Translations under genes and position numbers: made by a program | Part shown: piece after piece, positions 40,506 to 49,583 of the stretch | Position numbering within the stretch: position 1 is the first letter of the stretch | How the letters are laid out: the number at the start of each line of letters is the position of its first letter | Assembly (NCBI RefSeq): GCF_002813375.1 | Contig: NZ_PHUJ01000003.1 | Location: 248,001 to 312,000 of the forward strand | Direction of reading: 5' to 3' | DNA length: 64,000 bases | Source: Pseudonocardia alni | Lineage (GTDB): Bacteria > Actinomycetota > Actinomycetes > Mycobacteriales > Pseudonocardiaceae | The notes under the pieces: generated by a model | Told to the model about the DNA's origin: nothing | The model's database searches: none | What the model saw: only the letters and a program-made list of their open reading frames with translations

Positions 40506-42170
40506 TCACAGCCCGTCGGCCAGGATCCCGTCCATCGCCCGCTCCACGATCGCCGCGATCGTCCACGACGGGTTCGTGCTCCCCGTCGTCCCCGGCACCA
40601 GTGCCCCGTCGACGACGTGCAGTCCCGGGTGCCCGGCCACGCGTCCCCGGTCGTCGGTGACCCGGCCCAGTACCGCGCCGCCCAGCGGGTGCCAGGTGAC
40701 CGGGTCCGCTGCCCCCAGGTCGAGGACCCCGGAGGGTGCGTCCGCGGCACGCGCGACCAGGCCGGAGAGCCCTGCGGGCAGCCGGGAGGCGACGTCGGAG
40801 ACGACCCGTCCGAGGCCGGCGCCGACCGGGGCGTCCGGGGCGATCAACCGCTGGGTGAGGTCGCGGACGGTGCGCTGGGCGTCGGCGTCGCCGTCGGCCG
40901 GCCAGTGCAGCACGGCCTCGCCGGTGGCGCCGTCGAAGCGGAACTCGCCCACCGGGTCGCAGGCCCCGAAACCCGGCAGCGACATCGCGCGGACGTCGAA
41001 CGGCAGCGGCGCGGGACCGAAGGTGAGCGTGACGGCCTCTGCGCGGTCGTCGGTGGGTGGGCGGATGCCGGCCGCCATCGGCCCGGCCTGCGGTCCGCCC
41101 GCCGGTTCGGGGACGCCGACGCGCAGCTGGATGCGGTCGCCGTTGTTCCCCCAGAACCGGCCGGCGTCGGCGGTGAGGTCGGGCAGCGTCCCGGTCTCGC
41201 GGGCCCGCACGAGCAGCCGGGAGGTGCCGGTCGACCCGGCGGCGAGGAACAGCGCGCCGGTGGTGAGCGCGATCCGTTCCCGCACGACGCCGTCGGTGTC
41301 GATCCGCTCGACGTCGAGCCGGTAGCGTCCGCCGCCGACCGCGTGCAGGTCGACCACCCGGTGCAGCGGGGCGACGGTGACCAGTCCGGAGGCCTCGGCG
41401 TCGCGCAGGTAGTTCTTGTCCGCCGACAGCCGCGCCCCGGAGTTGACACCGGTGAAGTACTCGCCGACCGACATCGACGGCGTCGCCCGCCCGGCGAACT
41501 CGGCACGCACGACGTCCCAGTCGGTCGCGTTGGGCAGCAGCTGCGCGGTCAGCCCGGCACGGCGGGCCTGCTCCAGGAACAGCCGGGTGCCGACGTGCGC
41601 GGGGTGGGCCAGGACGTCGTCGGGGATCGGCGAGACCCCGACCCGGGCGGCGGCGCGCGGGTAGTGCACGGCGGCGAGCTCGTCGTGGTCGATGCCGGGG
41701 ACCGCCGCGGAGAACACCGCCGCGTCCGGCCGGATCCACACCCCGGCGTACACCAGCGTCGACCCGCCGACGCCCGCCCCGCAGAGCACGCTCATCCCGC
41801 GCCCGGACACCTTCTCGAACAGGCCGGTGTAGGGCCGGTAGAGGGTCGGCGGCTGGCCGGGGAACACCGGCGCGGGAGTCAGCCACGACGAGCGGCGGTC
41901 CGGGCGCAGGAACGGCGGGAACGTGTCGGCGGCCGGGGTGGTCCAGCGGCGGCCGCGTTCGAGGACCAGGGTGCGCACGCCCGCCTCGGCGAGCCGGGCC
42001 GCGGCGATCGACCCGCCGAGCCCGCTCCCGACGACGACGGCCGGTGCGGACATCGCGGTGACCTCGCGGCGCAGCAGGGCCGGCGCGGCGGTCGCGGTCC
42101 CGGCGGCACCCAGCGCGGCGGCACCGAGCGCGGTCCCGGTCAGGAACCCCCGGCGGCTGGTCACCCGCAT
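40506..42170 (-). CDS. Tat-exported FAD oxidoreductase, GMC/cholesterol oxidase-like
   Basis: A 554-residue flavoenzyme. Twin-arginine signal MRVTSRRGFLTGTALGAAALG with an Ala-rich end (TATAAPA) directs folded export. FAD-binding GSGLGGSIAAARLAEAG (about 48-64) is followed by LCGAGVGGSTLVYAG, RFWGNNGDRIQL and the C-terminal TWHPLGGAVLGRVTDD and GTTGSTNPSWTIAAIVERAM. The WHPLGG His and terminal Asn are active-site features of GMC sterol oxidases (ChoD type). It shares a 5-bp gap with the secreted small protein gene upstream and they form an operon. A sterol or other alcohol substrate is likely but unproved. Confidence 0.85.
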   Translation of the reverse strand: MRVTSRRGFLTGTALGAAALGAAGTATAAPALLRREVTAMSAPAVVVGSGLGGSIAAARLAEAGVRTLVLERGRRWTTPAADTFPPFLRPDRRSSWLTPAPVFPGQPPTLYRPYTGLFEKVSGRGMSVLCGAGVGGSTLVYAGVWIRPDAAVFSAAVPGIDHDELAAVHYPRAAARVGVSPIPDDVLAHPAHVGTRLFLEQARRAGLTAQLLPNATDWDVVRAEFAGRATPSMSVGEYFTGVNSGARLSADKNYLRDAEASGLVTVAPLHRVVDLHAVGGGRYRLDVERIDTDGVVRERIALTTGALFLAAGSTGTSRLLVRARETGTLPDLTADAGRFWGNNGDRIQLRVGVPEPAGGPQAGPMAAGIRPPTDDRAEAVTLTFGPAPLPFDVRAMSLPGFGACDPVGEFRFDGATGEAVLHWPADGDADAQRTVRDLTQRLIAPDAPVGAGLGRVVSDVASRLPAGLSGLVARAADAPSGVLDLGAADPVTWHPLGGAVLGRVTDDRGRVAGHPGLHVVDGALVPGTTGSTNPSWTIAAIVERAMDGILADGL

Positions 42171-42175
42171 CCGGC

Positions 42176-42616
42176 TCAGCCCCCGATCCGGATGTCGGCG
42201 ACGATCTCGCGGATCAGACCGTCGTCGTAACGGAAGGTCTCGTGCACCCGCGCGGTCGTGAGCTCGACCGGACCCGCCCCGACGGACAGCGTGAACTCCG
42301 CGACGACGACGCCGTCCCCGCGCACGCGGTAGGTCTCGTCGGAGACGGCGCGGATGATCCGGTACTGGGGGCCGAACCGCAGGTCGGCGCGCAGCTGGTC
42401 GCCGGAGAACCCGGTCGGCAGCCCCGCCTCGACCCGGGTCGCGTGCGGGTGGAACGGCACCGCCGACGGGTCGTGGTCGGCGAGCGCGGCGACGTAGGCG
42501 CGGGCACCGTCGACCCGGCAGGCGTCGTCACAGGTCGAGGCGGACGCGACACCCGCCCCCGCTCCGGCGACGATCACTCCGACGAGCACCGACAGCAGCA
42601 GACTGCGCGACCGCAT
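42176..42616 (-). CDS. Small secreted protein with NTF2-like (DUF8021-type) domain
   Basis: A 146-residue protein with a Sec signal (LLLSVLVGVIVAGAGAGVASA, cleavage about residue 26) and a compact domain: CDDACRVDGARAYVAALADHDP, then PFHPHATRVEAGLPTGFSGDQL and ETFRYDDGLIREIVADI. The two Cys at the new N-terminus (CDDAC) may pair. The fold is probably NTF2/SnoaL-like and could bind or help turn over the oxidase substrate. ATG with GGAGG 5 bases upstream; immediately before the Tat oxidase gene. Confidence 0.75.
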   Translation of the reverse strand: MRSRSLLLSVLVGVIVAGAGAGVASASTCDDACRVDGARAYVAALADHDPSAVPFHPHATRVEAGLPTGFSGDQLRADLRFGPQYRIIRAVSDETYRVRGDGVVVAEFTLSVGAGPVELTTARVHETFRYDDGLIREIVADIRIGG

Positions 42617-42655
42617 GGCAACCTCCGGGACCTGGGGGAGCGGACGGGGGACGTC

Positions 42656-43309
42656 GTGACGGGAGCGACGCCCGGGGGCAGGCGCCGGGAGACACGGGAC
42701 GACGGCGTGGCGCGCACACGGGCGGCCCTGCTGGCCGCGGCGGCCGACGTGTTCGCCGAGCGGGGCTACGACGGCGCCTCGGTGGACGAGATCGCCCGCG
42801 CCGCCGGGGTGTCGGTGGGGTCGATCTACAGCCGCTTCGGCAGCAAGCAGGACCTGTTCCGGGCGCTGATGACCGGCCACCTGGAGGGCGACCTGCACCG
42901 GGTGCGGTCCGGTATGGACGCGGGCCCCGAACAGGCGCTGGCCGAGCTGGAGACGGTGCTGCTGGAGACCGCCCGCTCGCGCCCGGCGACCCTGCTCGAC
43001 GCCGAGACCTGGGCGGTGGCGATGCGCACCCCGGCGATGCGCGCGGCCGTGGCCGACCACCACCGCAGGGTCCGGGACGAGGCCGCAGCCATGGTGGCGC
43101 GCGGCCGCGCGGCCGCCGGGGTGGACCTCGGCGTGCCGGACGACGAGGTGGCGACCGCGATGATCGCGCTGTTCCACGGCCTCGTCCGGGAGTACCGCCT
43201 CGGTGTGCCCGGCGAGGCGCCGCCCGACCTGTACAGCCGCATGGTGCACGCGCTCGCGACCGGGCTCGCCGCGCTGGCCGCGGACGGCGGGCCGCCCGGC
43301 GAGCCATGA
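42656..43309 (+). CDS. TetR family transcriptional regulator
   Basis: A 217-residue regulator. TRAALLAAAADVFAERGYDGASVDEIARAAGVSVGSIYSRFGSK (HTH, about 20-63, seen in pieces here) and a C-terminal ligand domain. GTG at 42656 with GGGGGA just upstream; a longer open frame leftwards has no gene-like content. Divergent, with a 39-bp gap, from the secreted-protein/oxidase operon, which it probably controls. Confidence 0.85.
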   Translation: MTGATPGGRRRETRDDGVARTRAALLAAAADVFAERGYDGASVDEIARAAGVSVGSIYSRFGSKQDLFRALMTGHLEGDLHRVRSGMDAGPEQALAELETVLLETARSRPATLLDAETWAVAMRTPAMRAAVADHHRRVRDEAAAMVARGRAAAGVDLGVPDDEVATAMIALFHGLVREYRLGVPGEAPPDLYSRMVHALATGLAALAADGGPPGEP

Positions 43310-43342
43310 TCCACAGCGAGCCACGGGCGCAGTCTGGCACGG

Positions 43343-43358
43343 GTGAGCGGGCGCTCAC
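43343..43358. promoter_or_regulatory. TetR-type dyad downstream of tetR and upstream of tex
   Basis: GTGAGCG-GG-CGCTCAC is a perfect 7-bp-arm inverted repeat of the type bound by TetR proteins. It lies 34 bp past the tetR stop and 126 bp before the tex start. It may be a terminator-proximal relic, or control tex. Confidence 0.45.
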
Positions 43359-43483
43359 TCACCGGGTTCTCCATCGGATGTCGGACACTCGTCGACGGTC
43401 ACGGGGGCCGCCGTCCGGACGGGCGCGGACGCGACCCCCCACCCGGCGGTGGCGCCCGCGACACCGTTCGCCACGATGGGGCG

Positions 43484-46000
43484 GTGACAGGCACGGCACC
43501 CCCGGACATCCAGCAGCACCGCTCGATCAACCAGCGCATCGCCGACGAGCTCGGCGCCCGGCCGGACCAGGTCGGGGCCGCGGTGGCCCTGCTGGACGAG
43601 GGCTCGACGGTCCCCTTCGTCGCCCGGTACCGCAAGGAGGCGACCGGCGGCCTCGACGACGCCCAGCTCCGCACCCTGGAGGAGCGGCTGCGCTACCTGC
43701 GGGAGCTGGAGGAGCGGCGCACCGTCGTCCTCGACTCCATCCGGTCGCAGGGAAAGCTCGACGAGTCCCTCGAAGCCACCATCCTCGCCGCCGAGTCCAA
43801 GGCCCGGCTCGAGGACATCTACCTGCCCTACAAGCCCAAGCGCCGCACCAAGGCGATGATCGCCCGCGAGCAGGGCCTGGAACCGCTGGCCGACGCGCTG
43901 CTCGCCGACCCGACCCTCGACCCGCACTCGTCGGCGGCCGCCTACGTGACCGACGAGGTCGCCGACGCCGGCGCCGCGCTGGAGGGTGCTCGCTCGATCC
44001 TGGTCGAGCGGATCGGGGAGAACGCCGACCTCGTCGGCGGCCTGCGCGAGCGCATGTGGGCGCACGGGCGGCTGGTCACCACGGTCCGCGAGGGCAAGGA
44101 GAACGACCAGGCCGCGGCCAAGTTCTCGGACTACTTCGACTTCGCCGAGAAGTTCACGACACTGCCCTCGCACCGGATCCTCGCGGTCTTCCGCGGTGAG
44201 TCCGAGGAGGCGCTCGACGTCACCCTCGACGCCGGGGTCGCCGACGACGAGCCGAACCCCTACGAGGCCCTGATCGCCGCCGAGTACGGCGTCGCCGACC
44301 GCGGCCGCGCCGGCGACGCCTGGCTGCTCGGCGTCGTCCGGTGGGCGTGGCGGACCCGCCTGCTCACCGCGCTCGGCATCGACATCCGGGTCCGGCTGCG
44401 CACCGCCGCCGAGGAGGGCGCCATCGGCGTGTTCGCCGCGAACCTGCGCGACCTGCTGCTCGCCGCCCCCGCGGGCACCCGCGCGACCCTGGGCCTCGAC
44501 CCGGGCCTGCGCACCGGGGTCAAGGTCGCCGTCGTCGACGCGACCGGCAAGGTCGTCGACACCGCGGTGATCTACCCGCACGAGCCCCGCAAGGACCGCG
44601 CCGGGTCGCTGAAGACCCTGGCGGCGCTGTGCACGAAGCACTCCGTCGAGCTGATCGCGATCGGCAACGGCACCGCCTCGCGGGAGACCGACGCGCTGGC
44701 CGGTGAGCTCATCGCGGCGAACCCGGGCCTGAAGCTGACCAAGGTGATGGTGTCCGAGGCCGGCGCGTCGGTGTACTCGGCGTCGGCCTACGCCTCGGCC
44801 GAGCTGCCCGACATGGACGTCTCGCTGCGCGGCGCGGTCTCCATCGCGCGGCGCCTGCAGGACCCGCTCGCCGAGCTGGTCAAGATCGACCCGAAGTCGA
44901 TCGGGGTCGGGCAGTACCAGCACGACCTGCCCGAGTCGTCGCTGTCGCGCTCGCTCGACGCGGTCGTCGAGGACTGTGTGAACGCCGTCGGTGTCGACGT
45001 GAACTCGGCGTCCGCGCCGCTGCTGCGTCGGGTCTCGGGCATCTCCGAGTCCCTCGCCGGCGCGATCGTCGCCCACCGCGACGAGAACGGCCCGTTCCGG
45101 AACCGGACCGCGCTGACCGGCGTCGCGCGGCTGGGGCCCAAGGCGTTCGAGCAGTGCGCGGGCTTCCTGCGCATCCGCGGGGGGGACGAGCCGCTCGACG
45201 TCACCGGCGTGCACCCCGAGTCCTACCCGGTCGTCCGGCGGATGGTGGAGCGCACCACGCTCGACGTGTCCGCCCTGATGGGCAACGCCGCACGGCTGCA
45301 CCAGATCAAGCCCAAGGACTACGTCGAGGACGGCGTCGGGCTCCCGACCGTCACCGACATCCTGGCCGAACTGGAGAAGCCCGGCCGGGACCCGCGGCCG
45401 GCGTTCCGGACCGCGACCTTCGCCGAGGGCGTCCACAAGATCTCCGACCTGCGGCCGGGGATGCTGCTGGAGGGCGTCGTCACCAACGTGGCCGCCTTCG
45501 GCGCGTTCGTCGACGTCGGGGTGCACCAGGACGGCCTCGTGCACGTGAGCGCGATGAGCAAGGACTTCGTGTCCGACCCGCGCGACGTCGCCAAGTCCGG
45601 TGACGTGGTCAAGGTGAAGGTCCTGGAGGTCGACGAGGCCCGCAAGCGGATCTCGCTGACCCTGCGTCTGGACGACGAGCCCGGCGCCGGCGAGCGCGGC
45701 GGCCGGTCCCGCGGGCCCGGCCAGGGCCAGGGCGGAGGCCAGGGCGGCCGGGGCCGCGACGGCGGCGAGCGCGACGGGCGCGGTCCGGGCGGCGGCCGCG
45801 GCCAGGGCGGCGGCGACCGCGGCCGGGGTGGTCGCGACGGTGGCCGTGGCGACCGCGGCCGCGGCGGTCAGGGCGGTGGCCGCGGCGGCTCCGGCGGCCA
45901 GGGCGGTCGCGGCGGCTCCGGCGGCGGCCGGCAGGACCGCGGCCCCGCCAACGACGCGATGGCCGAGGCGTTGCGCAAGGCGGGCTTCGGCAAGTCCTGA
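43484..46000 (+). CDS. tex: Tex family RNA-binding protein with Arg-Gly-rich tail
   Basis: An 838-residue protein. Order: N-terminal helical part (INQRIADELGARPDQVGAAVALL, TVPFVARYRKEATGGLDD), YqgF-like RNase H fold (LGLDPGLRTGVKVAVVD, about 338), helix-hairpin-helix (VNSASAPLLRRVSGIS, then RTALTGVARLGPKAFEQCAGFLRI), and an S1 domain (EGVVTNVAAFGAFVDVGVHQDGLVHVSAMS, about 660-728, in pieces here). From about 735 to 825 there is an unusual run rich in Arg, Gly, Asp and Gln (RGG-like), then ANDAMAEALRKAGF. Tex is linked to transcription and RNA metabolism; the tail should bind RNA and is much longer than in E. coli. GTG start at 43484; the frame upstream is not coding. Confidence 0.9.
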   Translation: MTGTAPPDIQQHRSINQRIADELGARPDQVGAAVALLDEGSTVPFVARYRKEATGGLDDAQLRTLEERLRYLRELEERRTVVLDSIRSQGKLDESLEATILAAESKARLEDIYLPYKPKRRTKAMIAREQGLEPLADALLADPTLDPHSSAAAYVTDEVADAGAALEGARSILVERIGENADLVGGLRERMWAHGRLVTTVREGKENDQAAAKFSDYFDFAEKFTTLPSHRILAVFRGESEEALDVTLDAGVADDEPNPYEALIAAEYGVADRGRAGDAWLLGVVRWAWRTRLLTALGIDIRVRLRTAAEEGAIGVFAANLRDLLLAAPAGTRATLGLDPGLRTGVKVAVVDATGKVVDTAVIYPHEPRKDRAGSLKTLAALCTKHSVELIAIGNGTASRETDALAGELIAANPGLKLTKVMVSEAGASVYSASAYASAELPDMDVSLRGAVSIARRLQDPLAELVKIDPKSIGVGQYQHDLPESSLSRSLDAVVEDCVNAVGVDVNSASAPLLRRVSGISESLAGAIVAHRDENGPFRNRTALTGVARLGPKAFEQCAGFLRIRGGDEPLDVTGVHPESYPVVRRMVERTTLDVSALMGNAARLHQIKPKDYVEDGVGLPTVTDILAELEKPGRDPRPAFRTATFAEGVHKISDLRPGMLLEGVVTNVAAFGAFVDVGVHQDGLVHVSAMSKDFVSDPRDVAKSGDVVKVKVLEVDEARKRISLTLRLDDEPGAGERGGRSRGPGQGQGGGQGGRGRDGGERDGRGPGGGRGQGGGDRGRGGRDGGRGDRGRGGQGGGRGGSGGQGGRGGSGGGRQDRGPANDAMAEALRKAGFGKS

Positions 46001-46007
46001 GCCGACG

Positions 46008-46043
46008 ACCGGGCCCCGCACACCCCGGGTGCGCGGGCCCGGT
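46008..46043. terminator. Bidirectional terminator hairpin between tex and the phosphatase
   Basis: ACCGGGCCC (46008-46016) and GGGCCCGGT (46035-46043) are perfect arms of a GC-rich hairpin whose inner part (CGCACACC and GGGTGCGC) pairs with small bulges. It lies between the convergent stops of tex and the tyrosine phosphatase. Confidence 0.7.
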
Positions 46044-46048
46044 CGCGG

Positions 46049-46870
46049 TCAGTGCGGGAGGACCGGCTCCAGCAGCCGCTCGGCGAGCCGGCGCAGGTCG
46101 TCGTCGCCGACGCCCCACTCGCGCAGCCGGCCCGCCGGGCCGGTGGGGTGCGCGTCGAGGTCGTCGAGCACGGCCTCCAGGGCGGCGGCGTCCACCCCGA
46201 GCAGTGCCTCGTCGTCGGGCTCGGGCTGGCCCCAGGCGCGCAGCCGGTCCCACAGCGTCGGCAGGACCTCGTTGGTGCGCAGGTAGTCCGCGACGACCGT
46301 CGCGCGCGGCACGTCCAGCACGGCCAGCAGCACCCCGACCACGATCCCGGTCCGGTCCTTGCCCGCGGCGCAGTGCACCAGCACCGGGGCGGGCGCGTCG
46401 GCGACGGTCCGCACGATCCCCGCGAGCTCGGCGCCGGCCTCGGCAGCCAGCAGCCGGTAGGCCCACCCGAGCCCGTCCTCACCGGCGGCGGCCGTCGCGA
46501 CCCGCTCCGGGGTCAGCGACGCGCCGAGCGGGACCGGACGGACGTCGGCGACGTCGGCGAGCGGGTGCGGCTCGCGTGTCTCCGCCGCCGAGCGCAGGTC
46601 GACGACGGTCCGCGGCGGCCACGGCGATCCCTCGGGCAGGTCGAGGGCCCGGGCGTCGCGCGGGTCGCCCGGGCGGGGCGCGTCGGACCGGTAGAGCACC
46701 CCGTGCCGTACGCGGTAGCCGTCCGTCGTGCGCAGACCACCGAGATCACGCAGGTTCGCCGGGCGTCGGGTCGCGGCGCTGGAGAGAAATGCCGTCACCC
46801 GACCAGGGTCGGTGATCTCCCCGCGGCCGCGCCGAGGGTCGTGATCAGGGGCATCGGTGGTGTCGGTCAC
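46049..46870 (-). CDS. Tyrosine-protein phosphatase (PtpB-like, dual-specificity fold)
   Basis: A 273-residue phosphatase: ANLRDLGGLRTTDGYRVRHGVLYRSDAP at the start, DLRSAAETREPHPL, and the catalytic P-loop VHCAAGKDRTGIV (Cys-x5-Arg, about residue 170). The Lys in the loop (AAGKDRTG) is typical of the MptpB group, which removes phosphate from phosphotyrosine and phosphoinositides. GTG at 46870 is used (VTDTTDAPD); an ATG at 46903 is possible. It is not obviously exported. Divergent from the helicase gene with 214 bp between. Confidence 0.85.
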   Translation of the reverse strand: MTDTTDAPDHDPRRGRGEITDPGRVTAFLSSAATRRPANLRDLGGLRTTDGYRVRHGVLYRSDAPRPGDPRDARALDLPEGSPWPPRTVVDLRSAAETREPHPLADVADVRPVPLGASLTPERVATAAAGEDGLGWAYRLLAAEAGAELAGIVRTVADAPAPVLVHCAAGKDRTGIVVGVLLAVLDVPRATVVADYLRTNEVLPTLWDRLRAWGQPEPDDEALLGVDAAALEAVLDDLDAHPTGPAGRLREWGVGDDDLRRLAERLLEPVLPH

Positions 46871-47084
46871 GCGGGACCCGACGGACGGACCGCACCGGGA
46901 CATGGCACACTGGTTGATCGACGGCCGTCGGCGACGACGCACGGCCGCGAGCCCCGGAGGTCTGGGTTCACCGGCACATCATCTGGATCGAGATGCCGCA
47001 CGCGGGCCTGGCGGGCTGGGAGAGCGGGCGAGAGCCGCCCGACGACACAGCGCACCCCCCTGCGCACGCCATTTTGAGGACCGA

Positions 47085-49022
47085 GTGAGCATTCTGCTGG
47101 ACCAGCACCCCGACCTGAACGACTCCGGAGACGAGATCACCACTTCCGCCGCCATGACGGACATCGACGCCGACGCGACCGACACCGTGACCGCCGACGC
47201 CGCCCCGGACACCTCCGCCACGCCGGAGGTCACCCCCTCCCGTGAGGCCGTCGAGTTCGAGCCCGCCGCGGTCACGGCCGACGAGCCCGGCGACGACACC
47301 CCCGCCGGACCGACCTTCGCCGACCTGGGCCTCGCGCCCCGGCTGCTCGAGACCCTGGACAAGCTGGGCTACGCCGTGCCGAGCCCGATCCAGGCCGCCG
47401 CGATCAGCCCGCTGATCGCCGGTCGTGACCTGCTGGGACAGGCCGCCACCGGGACCGGCAAGACCGCCGCGTTCGCGCTGCCGATGCTGCAGCGCCTGGC
47501 CGACGGCCGTACCGCCCGCTCCCGCGGCGCCAAGCCGTTCGGCCTGGTGCTCGCCCCGACCCGTGAGCTGGCCATGCAGGTCGGCGACGCGGTCGCCAAG
47601 TACGGCGCCGCCCTCGGTGCCTCGGTCGCCTGCGTCTACGGCGGCGCGCCCATCGGCCCGCAGCTGGGCCAGCTCCGCCGTGGCGTCGACATCGTCGTCG
47701 CCACCCCCGGCCGCGCGATCGACCTGGTCAACCGGGGCGCGCTCGCCCTGGACGCGATCGAGGTCGCCGTCCTCGACGAGGCCGACGAGATGCTCGACAT
47801 GGGCTTCGTCGAGGACATCGAGACGATCCTGGGCGCCACGCCGCGGGGCCGTCAGACCGTGCTGTTCTCGGCGACCATGCCGGGCCGCATCCAGAGCCTG
47901 GCGCGGACCCACCTGAGCGACCCGGCCGACATCCGGATCAAGAAGGAGGCCACGCCCGAGGGCGAGGCCCCACGGGTCCGCCAGACCGCGTACCACGTGC
48001 CCCGCAGCCACGTCACCGTCGCGCTGGGCCGGGTGCTCGAGATGGAGCAGCCGACCGCGGCGATCGTGTTCTGCCGCACCCGCGCCGACGTCGACGCCGT
48101 CACCGAGACCCTCACCGCGCGCGGCCTGCGCGCCGAGGCGCTGCACGGTGGCATGGATCAGGAGCACCGCACCCGGGTCGTCGAGCGCCTGCGCGCCGGC
48201 CGCACCGAGCTGCTGGTCGCCACCGACGTCGCGGCCCGTGGTCTGGACATCGACTCGCTGACCCACGTGGTCAACCACGACGTGCCGTCGTCGCCGGAGT
48301 CCTACGTGCACCGCATCGGCCGGGTCGGCCGGGCGGGACGCGAGGGCGTCGCGATCACCCTGGTCACCCCGGGGTCGGTGCGTCACCTGCGCAACATCGA
48401 GCGCCTCATCGGGGCCTCGGTGCCCAGCGCGCCGGTGCCCTCGCCGGAGGACCTGCGCACCGTGCGGCTCGCCCGCACCGCGCTGGCCCTGCGCGAGCAG
48501 GCCGGTCAGGACGCCGACACCCCGCCGCAGGACGGTGTCGAGCAGCTCGTCGTCGAGCTGGCCCGTGACCACGACCTCGCCTCGATCGCCGCCGCGGCGA
48601 TCCGGATCGCCCGTGCCGACAACTCGGTGCCGGACGACGAGATCGAGATCCCGCAGGTCCGCTCGCGTGGTGGCCGTGACAGCGGCCCCGGCGACCGTGG
48701 CCCGCGCCGCGACCGCGACGGCCGTCCGGGCGGTGCCCGCGGCCAGGGCGCCCGTCCCCCGAAGGCCGGGGCGACCCGCCTGTTCGTCTCGGCGGGTCGT
48801 GCCTCCGGTGTGCGCCCGCAGGACATCGTGGGCGCGCTGGCGAACGAGTCCCGGCTGTCCGGCCGCGACATCGGCGCCATCCAGATCCACGAGCGTCACT
48901 CGCTGGTCGAGGTGCCCGAGCACGCCGCGGACGACGTGCTGCGCTCGCTGCGCGGTGCGACGACGCTGAAGGGCCGCAAGGCCAACGTGCGTCGGGATCG
49001 GGACAACGCCGGCGCCCACTAG
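47085..49022 (+). CDS. deaD: DEAD-box ATP-dependent RNA helicase (DeaD/CsdA type)
   Basis: A 645-residue helicase. After an acidic N-terminus: Q-motif PSPIQAAAISPLIAGRD, motif I ATGTGKT (about 120-126), motif Ia PTRELAMQ, motif II LDEADEML (about 230), motif III FSATMP, and motifs IV-VI (IVFCRTRADVDAV, LLVATDVAARGLDID, HRIGRVGRAGREG). The C-terminus has an Arg/Gly-rich linker and a DbpA-like RNA-binding domain (TRLFVSAGRASGVRPQDIVGAL, then SLVEVPEHAADDVLRSL). GTG at 47085 with GAGGA 4 bases upstream. The long 214-bp leader may hold cold-responsive control. It unwinds RNA in ribosome assembly and mRNA decay. Confidence 0.9.
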   Translation: MSILLDQHPDLNDSGDEITTSAAMTDIDADATDTVTADAAPDTSATPEVTPSREAVEFEPAAVTADEPGDDTPAGPTFADLGLAPRLLETLDKLGYAVPSPIQAAAISPLIAGRDLLGQAATGTGKTAAFALPMLQRLADGRTARSRGAKPFGLVLAPTRELAMQVGDAVAKYGAALGASVACVYGGAPIGPQLGQLRRGVDIVVATPGRAIDLVNRGALALDAIEVAVLDEADEMLDMGFVEDIETILGATPRGRQTVLFSATMPGRIQSLARTHLSDPADIRIKKEATPEGEAPRVRQTAYHVPRSHVTVALGRVLEMEQPTAAIVFCRTRADVDAVTETLTARGLRAEALHGGMDQEHRTRVVERLRAGRTELLVATDVAARGLDIDSLTHVVNHDVPSSPESYVHRIGRVGRAGREGVAITLVTPGSVRHLRNIERLIGASVPSAPVPSPEDLRTVRLARTALALREQAGQDADTPPQDGVEQLVVELARDHDLASIAAAAIRIARADNSVPDDEIEIPQVRSRGGRDSGPGDRGPRRDRDGRPGGARGQGARPPKAGATRLFVSAGRASGVRPQDIVGALANESRLSGRDIGAIQIHERHSLVEVPEHAADDVLRSLRGATTLKGRKANVRRDRDNAGAH

Positions 49023-49034
49023 GCCCGGGATGCA

Positions 49035-49073
49035 CGAGAGGGGCCCCGCGCGATCCGCGCGGGGCCCCTCTCG
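49035..49073. terminator. Perfect 18-bp-stem bidirectional terminator
   Basis: CGAGAGGGGCCCCGCGCG (49035-49052) pairs base for base with CGCGCGGGGCCCCTCTCG (49056-49073) around the loop ATC. It lies between the convergent stops of the helicase and the L,D-transpeptidase genes. Confidence 0.9.
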
Positions 49074-49088
49074 TCGTCCGGGGGTCGG

Positions 49089-49583
49089 TCAGCGCACCTC
49101 GACCCGGTCGCCCTGGCGCAGCTTCCCGAAGAACACCGTGGCGTCCTGGTTGCGCATCTTGACGCATCCCGCGGACCCGGAGTCGCGGTCGCCCTGGTGG
49201 AAGGCGACACCACCCGGGGCGAAGAACACCGACCACGGCATCGGGGCGCCGTCGAACTCGGCGGAGTAGTGCTCGCGGTCCTTGTCGTAGACGGCGAAGT
49301 CACCGGTGGGGGTCTCCGTGCCGTGGCCCCCGGTGGCGACGTCGACGGGACCGTAGGTGATCGAGCCGCCGTTCATCAGCCACGCCTGCTGGGACCCGAG
49401 GTCCACGCAGGCCCTCGCCGACGCCGAGCACGGGGTGCCGGCGACCCCCGGGTCGGCATCGGCCGCGAGGGCGGTGCCCGCGGCACCCAGCCCGACGACC
49501 AGCCCGGCGGTCACGACGGCCAGGGCGCGTCGGCGGCGCGCCCGGCGAGTGCTACGGGGAGTGGGCTCGTTCGTGTGCGCCAT
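49089..49583 (-). CDS. Short secreted L,D-transpeptidase (YkuD) with variant active motif
   Basis: A 164-residue protein: RRARRRRALAVVTAGLVVGLG and ALA-ADADPG look like a basic start, membrane segment and signal cleavage, then a compact YkuD domain: CVDLGSQQAWLMNGGSITYGPV, GTETPTGDFAVYDK, FAPGGVAFHQGDRDSGSAGCVKMRNQDA. The usual Ser-His-Gly-Cys is Ser-Ala-Gly-Cys here, keeping the Cys and the upstream His (FHQGD) but losing the loop His. It likely acts on peptidoglycan cross-bridges, though activity may be altered. ATG at 49583 (MAHTNEPT). Compare the larger L,D-transpeptidase at 21.8 kb with a normal SHGC. Confidence 0.8.
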   Translation of the reverse strand: MAHTNEPTPRSTRRARRRRALAVVTAGLVVGLGAAGTALAADADPGVAGTPCSASARACVDLGSQQAWLMNGGSITYGPVDVATGGHGTETPTGDFAVYDKDREHYSAEFDGAPMPWSVFFAPGGVAFHQGDRDSGSAGCVKMRNQDATVFFGKLRQGDRVEVR

